A stretch of 9,169 nt of DNA, taken from NCBI GenBank assembly GCA_963693635.1, contig CAVOBC010000177.1, positions 1 to 9,169 of the forward strand, read 5' to 3'. Shown here piece after piece: positions 1-5,160 of this stretch. Below the pieces are notes generated by a model. It ran no database searches. It had not been told where the DNA came from and saw only the letters and a program-made list of their open reading frames with translations. The translations under genes and the position numbers were made by a program. The DNA is from CAVOBC01 sp963693635. Its GTDB lineage: Bacteria; Pseudomonadota; Gammaproteobacteria; Pseudomonadales; Azotimanducaceae. How positions within the stretch are numbered: the first letter of the stretch is position 1; each line of letters opens with the position of its first letter.

Positions 1-201
1 CGCTTCGCGAGCCATGAATAGGTGTATTTTCAGGTTCGCTTCGCGAGCCATGAATAGGTGGATTTTCAGGTTCGCTTCGCGAGCCATGAATAGGTGTATT
101 TTCAGGTTCGCTTCGCGAGCCATGAATAGGTGGATTTTCATGTTTGCTTCGCGAGTCATGAATAGGTGGGTTTTCATGTTCGCTTCGCGAGCCATGAATA
201 G
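1..201. repeat. 36-bp tandem repeat array, five full copies plus a partial
   Basis: Five consecutive 36-bp units (1-36, 37-72, 73-108, 109-144, 145-180) are followed by a 21-base partial copy (181-201). Each unit opens with CGCTTCGCGAGCCATGAATA and ends with a T-rich TTTTCAGGTT or TTTTCATGTT. Units 1 and 3 are identical, and unit 2 differs from unit 4 by one base, so the array probably grew by duplicating a 72-bp pair. Unit 5 is the most diverged. The first base of the window is also the first base of a unit, so the array very likely continues to the left. The period is a multiple of three. The plus-strand frame starting at base 14 reads 12-residue units of the type MNRWIFRFASRA without a stop and stays open into the downstream binding-protein gene. 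On the minus strand the 12-residue unit MAREANLKIHLF is also open. I do not recognise it as a named family, and there are no unique spacers. Confidence 0.97.
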
Positions 202-208
202 CGAAGCG
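181..208. repeat. Inverted repeat closing the 36-bp array
   Basis: The last, partial unit starts with CGCTTCGC (181-188). Its exact reverse complement GCGAAGCG follows at 201-208, giving an 8-bp perfect stem with a 12-base loop. The array loses identity to its consensus where the right arm begins, so the hairpin marks the array boundary. It could be a structural or regulatory element in the leader of the downstream gene, or a relic of how the array ended. No function can be read from the sequence. Confidence 0.6.
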
Positions 209-304
209 GGGAGCGACATGTTGGGGAGAGCGATGAGCCGAGGCACGCGAATCGATCGGGGTGTGCCGAAGGACGAAAAGCGGCGCTGCCCCTCTGTGGG
301 CACA

Positions 305-1912
305 ATGGCACGCTACCGTCGTGCGGCCCTCGTGTGCACGCTTTGCAGTTGTTTCCTTGTGGCGAGCGCACTCGCTGATGGCGTGGATGCTGTGGGCCAA
401 TCGATCACGATCGCGCTCACGCAGGAACCGCCGAACCTCGATGCGACCCGGTCGACGGATCTGGTGAGTTTTTTCATCATCTCGCACGTCAACGAAGGTC
501 TGCTGAGATACGACCGGCGGGGACGCCTCGTTCCGGGCGTCGCGGCGAGTTGGCAAAACGAAGGTCGGCGCATGACCTTCCACCTGAAGGAGACCGCACG
601 GTGGAGTGACGGCTTGCCGGTCGTTGCGAGCGACTTTGTTTACGGGCTTCGGCTCGTCGCGAACCCGGCGCACGGTTCGCCCTACATCGCGATCATGCAA
701 CCGCTGCGCAATGCCGCGAAGATCAGACAGGGCCAGTTGCCGCCGACGGCGCTCGGCGTGACGGCGCCGGATAACCGTACTGTGGTGATAGACCTTGAGG
801 AACCTTGTGGGTACTGCCCATCTCTGATGAGTCACGGCGCCTTTTTCCCGGTGAACGAGGCGTTCCATCGCGGGCAGGGCGAGCGCTACGGCGCAGAACC
901 CGAGCATCTGCTCTACAACGGGCCGTTTGAGCTGACCAGGTGGACCCACGGCGCGTCGCTGACACTGCAAAAGAATGCGGACTACTGGGACGCGGGTGCG
1001 ATCAGGTTGAGGGAGATCAACATCGGTTACATCACCGAGGACAATCGGACCCGTCTCAATCTCTTTCAGGATGGGCGTATCGCCCTCGCCCGGCTGGGTG
1101 CCGAAACGGTCAGGGAGGCGGTCGCGCAGAAACTCAAGGTTCGGACGTTTCGTTCCGGGGGGCTCGCATACCTGACATTCAATCTTCGCCCTGGCCATCC
1201 CACCGCCGACGCGCGACTGCGCAAGGCGGTCCAGATGGTGTTCGACCCCGAGGAGTTCGTAAACCGGGTCATCGGCATTCCAGGATATGTGCCCGCGTAC
1301 AGTTTCTTTCCGGCGTGGATCAACGGTGCGTCGGGCAAGTTCCAGGATGAACATCCGCCGGCGCGGATTCCGCGTGACGTCGGCGCGGCGCGGGCACTTG
1401 TTGCGGCCGTGCGCGCGGAGGCGGGCGGCAACGTACCGGAACTGACGTTGATCACCACAACCTCAGTGACCGGCAACCGGATCGCCGAGTATTTGCAGGG
1501 AATCATCAAGCGGCATCTCGGCCTTGAAGTGAAGGTCGATCAGCAGATCTTCAAGCAGTACCTGGCGAAGGCGCGAGGCGGGGAGTTCGACATCGCGTTA
1601 TCGAGCTGGTATCCGGATTTCGATGACATCGTGACCTACGCGGACCTGCTGGGCTCCACCAATCCCAATAATCGGTCACGCTATGAAAGCCGTCCCTATG
1701 ATCAGGCGCTTGAAGTTGTTGTGACATCAATCGACCCGACGTCCCGCATGCGGGCAGCAGCCGAACTGCAAGCGCTCTTGATTCGCGACGTTCCGGTGCT
1801 GCCGATGGCCGAGACGGGATCAGCGTATGTGCAGCATCGTCGCCTGCGCGGCGTGGTGCGCCGGGTCATGGGGGCGGACCCGGATTACACCTATGCGTGG
1901 GTGGTGCCGTAG
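305..1912 (+). CDS. Periplasmic peptide ABC transporter substrate-binding protein (OppA-like, SBP_bac_5 family)
   Basis: This is a predicted exported solute-binding protein of 535 residues that would capture oligopeptides (or a related ligand) for an ABC importer. From the ATG at 305 it has a classic Sec signal peptide: basic MARYRR, a hydrophobic core, and an A-L-A cleavage site after residue 24. The family's pattern follows in order: EPPNLDA (41-47), NEGLL..GRLVPGVAASW (63-83), TFHLKE.ARWSDG...DFVYGLR (91-116), YNGPF.L (204-210), NADYWD (224-229), and a C-terminal lobe with FDIALSSWYPDFDD. Length is normal for OppA. The frame stays open upstream to base 14 through the repeat array. ATGs at 218 and 233 have better purine-rich ribosome sites (GGGGAG, GGGGAGAG) than 305, but would put about 30 extra polar residues before the signal peptide, so the start is uncertain. 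No permease or ATPase gene is adjacent. The only cysteines of the mature protein are C168 and C171, in a CGYC motif. Substrate is inferred from family only. Confidence 0.88.
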   Translation: MARYRRAALVCTLCSCFLVASALADGVDAVGQSITIALTQEPPNLDATRSTDLVSFFIISHVNEGLLRYDRRGRLVPGVAASWQNEGRRMTFHLKETARWSDGLPVVASDFVYGLRLVANPAHGSPYIAIMQPLRNAAKIRQGQLPPTALGVTAPDNRTVVIDLEEPCGYCPSLMSHGAFFPVNEAFHRGQGERYGAEPEHLLYNGPFELTRWTHGASLTLQKNADYWDAGAIRLREINIGYITEDNRTRLNLFQDGRIALARLGAETVREAVAQKLKVRTFRSGGLAYLTFNLRPGHPTADARLRKAVQMVFDPEEFVNRVIGIPGYVPAYSFFPAWINGASGKFQDEHPPARIPRDVGAARALVAAVRAEAGGNVPELTLITTTSVTGNRIAEYLQGIIKRHLGLEVKVDQQIFKQYLAKARGGEFDIALSSWYPDFDDIVTYADLLGSTNPNNRSRYESRPYDQALEVVVTSIDPTSRMRAAAELQALLIRDVPVLPMAETGSAYVQHRRLRGVVRRVMGADPDYTYAWVVP

Positions 1913-1957
1913 CCGGGCGTTTTGCATTCGGCGTGCGTTGGATGACGGTGTGTGTCG

Positions 1958-1980
1958 GCTAACAAGCTTAGCTTGTTAGC
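1958..1980. terminator. Perfect 10-bp hairpin between convergent genes
   Basis: GCTAACAAGC (1958-1967) and GCTTGTTAGC (1971-1980) are exact reverse complements separated by TTA. The element lies 45 bases after the binding-protein stop, and its right arm contains the TAA stop (1976-1978) of the convergent glutamine-synthetase pseudogene. Position and symmetry suit a shared bidirectional terminator. Neither side has a T-run, so it is not a canonical intrinsic terminator, and the role is inference. Confidence 0.5.
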
Positions 1981-3206
1981 TCAGTAGAAACCCCTGCGCC
2001 AACTCCCTGTCGGACACCTCGTCCGGCGTCGTGTTTTGTTTGTTAAACTTGCCAAAAAGGTCCTCACGTGACGCAGCGACTGCAGCAAAGAGGGTTTCCG
2101 GCAACAGGTGACCGGCGGTCTCGTGGCCCACCATCGCGCGCGTTAGTTGATTGGTCACCGGAACCAGATTGTAGGGCGACGTCACCTCGTGGGGCGATGA
2201 GATCGGCTCGTGACTGATCGTTGCGATGACGACTGTGTAGATCATCATCAGCGTCACGTACGGGTTGAGGTCAGATGGCAGGGCATGACGTGCTGTCAGC
2301 GCATCGCCCGGTACGGTCGAGGGCGGTGGTTCCCACCGACAACCGTTGATGCTGCACACCGAAAATCCTTGCACGATGCCGCTCGCGTCACGCATGCGGG
2401 CTTGCCACTCGCCGATGAAGGGGTCGAGCCGTGCTGCGCCACGGCTCTTGAGCCGGTGCGTCAGCGTGAGCGATGAGCTTGGACCAAGCGAGGGTCGTGG
2501 CAGGAACGTCAGCGACAGGTTCTTGTCGAGGGCGATCTCGGCCAGGACCTAGCGCGCGACGACGATGTTGTCAGCGGCTTGCAGTGGATCGGTCACCGCG
2601 AGTTGCAGGCTGATTTGGCCGGGTCCCTGGGCGTCGTGCTAGCCATCCCACTCGATGGAACGAAAGTCGAGTCGTTTGCGTGCTTGCATCATGAAGTCAG
2701 CCGAGAGGCGACTGTTCCGGATGCTGTGGCTGATCGGTGACGCGGTGACCGGCGTTAGATTGCGCCATTTTTGCTGCCTGGCGACGGTGGGAGATTCCTC
2801 GAAGAGGTAGAAGTTGAGTTCGGTGCCGACCTCGAGAGACAAGCCGACCTGAGCGAGTTCACCGGCGAGACGCTTGGTGAGAACGACAGCAGAGCGGGTG
2901 GGCGCTGCCGTCGTCGTTGACGAAACTCCCGAGGCAATGGCCGAGGTCCTTGTCTCGACCATCCGGTGACAGGGTAGCAATGTCGGGTACGAACTCGGCG
3001 GTGGAGTCAGACAAGTGGCGGCCGGGACCGGCGTGGCCTTGTTCGACGCTGGTCGCAGGAAAGCGCGGTCCGCCTGGCAGTAGTTCGAGGAATCGTCGCC
3101 GCGTGAGAAAAGCGCCGATGCCGATACCCGTGAAAGTCGTCGCATGTGTTCGCAAGACTTCAACATGCTGGCGATCAAACCAATCGGAAAGTTCGTCTTC
3201 GTCCAT
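1976..3206 (-). pseudogene. Decayed glutamine synthetase-family ligase (GS-like / gamma-glutamyl-amide ligase type)
   Basis: Read right to left, the DNA encodes most of a GS-type ATP-dependent ligase, but in broken pieces. The N-terminal part starts at ATG 3206 (MDEDELSDWFDRQ) after a purine-rich GAGAGA. It runs through GIGIGAFLTRRRFLELLPGG, PDIATLSPDGRD and GSAHPLC. Near 2878-2895 the frame shifts by one base and continues as LTKRLAGELAQVGL, then VGTELNFYLFEES, WRNLTPVTASPISHSIRNS and RSIEWDG. That frame then meets TAG at 2639-2641. It resumes as GPGQISLQLAVTDPLQAADN, meets a second TAG at 2549-2551, and continues as VLAEIALDKNLSLTFLPRP and DLNPYVTL to the TAA at 1976. GS landmarks (GTELNFYLFEE, GPGQ, LNPY) are recognisable. 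The usual HxHxSL segment is degraded to SLTLTHRL. The distance from there to LNPY is only about 60 residues, against roughly 100 in the family, suggesting an internal deletion. The original substrate (glutamate plus ammonia, or an amine) cannot be told. Not a functional gene. Confidence 0.85.
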
Positions 3207-3323
3207 GAAATCTCTCTGGTAAAGGTAACCATCGCAGCGCGGTGGGCAAGGGCTTTGGCGCTATCCCGAAGTCGACCGCAAGCATATGATTGGCCCGCCC
3301 GGAGCGCGGATGCTAACAATCGC

Positions 3324-3328
3324 AGGAG
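3324..3328 (+). promoter_or_regulatory. Ribosome binding site setting a GTG start
   Basis: AGGAG lies seven bases upstream of the GTG at 3336. The frame is open as far back as an ATG at 3144, but that longer version would read into the 5' end of the divergent pseudogene and has no family similarity. This site, together with the DUF5990-like start of the protein, decides for GTG. Confidence 0.75.
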
Positions 3329-3335
3329 TCAGACA

Positions 3336-3776
3336 GTGGTTGATACAGTAGTGCTTAGTGTCGTATCCGGTCGGGCACCGGGCGAGGTGCGGGGGCAAAG
3401 AACCGAGTTCGGCCTCCAGGACAAGAAGCGCTTGCTGCGGTCCGGCGAGCCGGCGTCTGCCGGGCTGGCCTTCCGTCTGGAGGTACCCGTCGTAGTCGAT
3501 GGCGCCGGTGGCACACCGCGCTTCCGCGGGCCCTACGTGCACGCGGGCAGTGGTCGGGCGCAGCATCTCTATCTCGGTTGGCGTTACATCGTGAACACAG
3601 GAATGAATGTGTGGATCAATCGTCTGAGGATTCATCTCGATATCACGCGCGACCAGGTTGCGGCGGCGCGTGAAAGCGGAGGCTCGGTCGAGGTTGACGC
3701 GAGTGGACCACAATGGGGGGTGTTGAAGGATTGGCATGGGCTCAACGTCGGCCGTGTGTGGACCGTTTCGGCGTGA
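3336..3776 (+). CDS. DUF5990-type small protein of unknown function
   Basis: The gene encodes a 146-residue soluble protein with no signal peptide or membrane segment. It starts VDTVVLSVVSGRAPG at a GTG with a good AGGAG. The order of short motifs matches my memory of DUF5990 proteins: an opening beta-strand, EFGLQDKK, FRLEVPVVVDGAGGTPRFRG, GPYVHAGSGRAQHLYLGWR, WINRLRIHLDITRDQV, and a closing strand ending in RVWTVSA. The phrase 'glycine-rich PYV/FVHG then F/LYLxW' and the WINR-I-P/H-L segment are the most telling. The family has no established function. Upstream, divergent, lies the GS pseudogene. Downstream, convergent, lies ribBX, separated only by a degenerate tandem repeat that begins at this gene's own stop codon. 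There is no sign that it belongs to either neighbour's pathway. Family assignment is from recall and would need a profile search. Confidence 0.72.
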   Translation: MVDTVVLSVVSGRAPGEVRGQRTEFGLQDKKRLLRSGEPASAGLAFRLEVPVVVDGAGGTPRFRGPYVHAGSGRAQHLYLGWRYIVNTGMNVWINRLRIHLDITRDQVAAARESGGSVEVDASGPQWGVLKDWHGLNVGRVWTVSA

Positions 3777-3845
3777 ACTCTTTGTGCCTGAACCCTTTCT
3801 GCTCGAACCTTGCTACGTAAACCCCTCTACGTGAACTGGGCGATG
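3774..3845. repeat. Degenerate 14-15-bp tandem repeats between DUF5990 and ribBX stops
   Basis: There are five imperfect units: TGAACTCTTTGTGCC (3774-3788), TGAACCCTTTCTGCT (3789-3803), CGAACCTTGCTACG (3804-3817), TAAACCCCTCTACG (3818-3831) and TGAACTGGGCGATG (3832-3845). The first three bases are the TGA stop of the upstream gene, and the array ends one base before the stop of the convergent ribBX (3847-3849). Because 14 is not a multiple of three, plus-strand stops fall in all three frames (3774/3789, 3818, 3832). Minus-strand TAGs at 3813-3815 and 3827-3829, together with the ribBX stop, also cover three frames. No intrinsic terminator is visible here. Confidence 0.75.
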
Positions 3846-3846
3846 T

Positions 3847-4965
3847 CTAGCCGCGGTCATTCTCAACGTATTCCACAACTTCGAGCTGGAATCCCGAGAT
3901 GGCGTTGAAGCGGATGGGCGATGACAGCAGGCGCATCTTGCCGACGCCGATGTCTCGCAAAATTTGGGAGCCCGTTCCAACGAGCCGATAGACCCCGATC
4001 TCATCGTTGGCGCGCTGGATCGGTGGTACGTCCGGGAACGCTATCGCCTGGGCGAGTTCGTCGGCGTGGGAGTGTTCCTGGCCGACGAGCACGAGTGCAC
4101 CCTTGCCCTCCTGATCGATCCGCTCAAGCGAATCACTAAGACTCCAGGATAGTTTGAAACCGGGACGCTCCGTTAGCAGCAGGTCACGCAGCGTATTCAT
4201 CACCTGGACCCGGACCAGGCAAGGGTCTTCCTCCGTTATTTCGCCCTTGATGAGGGCGTGGTGTACGGCGTCTGACACGCGGTCGGTATAAGTCCGCAGT
4301 TGAAAATCGCCGTGCCGCGTCGATATGGGCTTGTCTGAAACGAGTTCAATGGTTGTGTCATAGATCGCTCGATACTGGATTAGATCTGCGATCGTGCCGA
4401 GTTTGATGTTGTGGGTCTCCGCAAATCGCGCAAGGTCGTCGCCCCGTGCCATGGTGCCGTCTTCGTTCATAACCTCGACGATGACGGATGCGGGTTCAAA
4501 GCCTGCGAGGCGGGCGAGATCGCAGCCAGCTTCCGTGTGCCCAGCCCGGGTCAGCACACCGCCACGTTTGGCGATGAGCGGAAAAATGTGGCCTGGCATG
4601 ACGACGTCCGTCGGCTTGGCATTGCGGGCAACAGCGGTGCGAACGGTCTTGGCGCGATCGGCGGCAGAGATGCCGGTCGTGATGCCCTCAGCCGACTCGA
4701 TGGAGACGGTGAAGTTGGTCTCGTGCAGCGAATTATTGTTATCGACCATCAAGGGTAGTTGGAGTTGAGCCGCCCGCTCTTCAGTCAGTGTCAGGCAGAT
4801 CAGGCCGCAGGCGTAGCGGGCGAAGAAGGTGATGTGTTCAGCGGTCACGACATCTGCGGCGATGATCAGGTCGCCTTCGTTTTCGCGATCCTCATCATCC
4901 ATGATGAGAACCATCCGGCCGTGGCGGAAGTCCTCAAGAATCTCTTCGACAGTGCTGAAGGCCAT
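3847..4965 (-). CDS. ribBX: RibBX: 3,4-dihydroxy-2-butanone-4-phosphate synthase fused to a degenerate GTP cyclohydrolase II domain
   Basis: Residues 1 to about 205 are a complete RibB. This cytosolic Mg-dependent enzyme converts ribulose 5-phosphate to 3,4-dihydroxy-2-butanone 4-phosphate plus formate, the four-carbon precursor of riboflavin. Visible motifs are the acidic DDEDRENEGDL (23-33), HETNFTVSI (81-89), GITTGISAADRA (94-105) and RAGHTEAGCDLA (140-151). Residues about 215-372 have the fold pattern of GTP cyclohydrolase II (RibA): THGDF-like RHGDF (218-222), RVQV (252-255), and a terminal LEVVEYV (361-367). The zinc-ligand region, which in RibA reads HSECLTGD..SLRCDCG, is here VMNTLRDLLLTERPGF with no cysteine. 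The second domain is therefore not expected to open GTP, and a separate RibA must exist elsewhere. This is the known RibBX arrangement of many Proteobacteria. Total length of 372 fits. The ATG at 4965 begins at the usual RibB position (STVEEILEDFRHGRMVLIMDDEDREN), although the ribosome site is poor. It is divergent from the glc operon. Confidence 0.93.
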   Translation of the reverse strand: MAFSTVEEILEDFRHGRMVLIMDDEDRENEGDLIIAADVVTAEHITFFARYACGLICLTLTEERAAQLQLPLMVDNNNSLHETNFTVSIESAEGITTGISAADRAKTVRTAVARNAKPTDVVMPGHIFPLIAKRGGVLTRAGHTEAGCDLARLAGFEPASVIVEVMNEDGTMARGDDLARFAETHNIKLGTIADLIQYRAIYDTTIELVSDKPISTRHGDFQLRTYTDRVSDAVHHALIKGEITEEDPCLVRVQVMNTLRDLLLTERPGFKLSWSLSDSLERIDQEGKGALVLVGQEHSHADELAQAIAFPDVPPIQRANDEIGVYRLVGTGSQILRDIGVGKMRLLSSPIRFNAISGFQLEVVEYVENDRG

Positions 4966-4994
4966 TTGTGGCTCTGGCGTTGATGGGGTGGCGC

Positions 4995-5000
4995 ATTATA
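4995..5000 (-). promoter_or_regulatory. Candidate -10 element for ribBX
   Basis: On the minus strand TATAAT (six of six to the sigma-70 -10) lies 29 bases upstream of the ribBX ATG, giving a leader of about 20 bases. No convincing -35 is present at 16-18 bases spacing (the hexamer is CGCCCC), and there is no TGn extension. Only the -10 supports the call. Confidence 0.35.
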
Positions 5001-5042
5001 CCTGCCTCGGTCGGGTAGGGGCGAGGGAACGCCGGCCATTAC

Positions 5043-5089
5043 CGTGGCGGATTGCTGGCACGCTGCCACGTTCGTTGTCAGGTGCCACC
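5043..5089. promoter_or_regulatory. Cluster of GTGGC/GCCAC palindromes in the ribBX-glcD divergent region
   Basis: The 195-bp space between the divergent genes carries nested symmetric sites: CGTGGC (5043-5048) with GCCACG (5065-5070), inside it TGGCA-CGC-TGCCA (5056-5068), and GGTG-C-CACC (5081-5089). A TTGTCA hexamer (5075-5080) lies between the last two. Such symmetry upstream of glcD suits an operator for a dimeric regulator, for instance a GntR-type glycolate regulator or a LysR protein. No regulator gene is in the window, so this is inference from symmetry and position. Confidence 0.35.
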
Positions 5090-5138
5090 GGGTCCAATGA
5101 ATTTATTCCATGAGTCCCGGTGAAACGGGCTTCGCTGG

Positions 5139-5144
5139 TAGAAT
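5139..5144 (+). promoter_or_regulatory. Candidate -10 element for glcDEF
   Basis: TAGAAT (five of six to TATAAT) lies 16 bases before the chosen glcD ATG. A 17-base spacing gives CCCGGT, a poor -35, so any promoter here would need an activator, or the true promoter is further upstream near TTGTCA (5075-5080). It would leave a very short leader, which fits the absence of a clear ribosome site. Confidence 0.25.
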
Positions 5145-5160
5145 GTGAGCCTTCTTACCG

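Noticed and set aside
1..201. CRISPR array
   Set aside because: The 36-bp period resembles a CRISPR repeat length, but units are directly adjacent with no unique spacers, and there are no cas genes.
14..304. 97-codon N-terminal extension of the OppA-like protein through the repeat array
   Set aside because: The extension lies mostly in repeats and precedes a complete signal peptide at 305; an open 36-bp unit explains it.
1976..2395. Independent 139-residue minus-strand protein
   Set aside because: It is in the same frame as the GS-like segment upstream, past two stops, and contains the GS C-terminal landmark LNPYVTL; it is the tail of the pseudogene.
3285..3290. TATGAT as a -10 for the DUF5990 gene
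   Set aside because: No -35 at acceptable spacing (nearest TTGGCG is 24 bases upstream), so it is not listed as a feature.
2639..3319. 226-residue minus-strand protein
   Set aside because: Only its second half (from about 2880) is GS-like; the first half is the wrong frame opposite the true N-terminal frame, which ends after the frameshift.
3144..3335. Longer form of the DUF5990 gene starting at ATG 3144
   Set aside because: The extra 64 residues overlap the start of the divergent GS-like gene and show no protein character; GTG 3336 has a good ribosome site.
3261..3737. 158-residue minus-strand frame opposite DUF5990
   Set aside because: High-GC antisense shadow; the plus strand gives a recognisable family with a ribosome site.
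4966..5160. FMN riboswitch (RFN element) ahead of ribBX
   Set aside because: The leader from the likely -10 is only about 20 bases, and I cannot find the conserved RFN core (such as ACCGGCGGT) on the minus strand.
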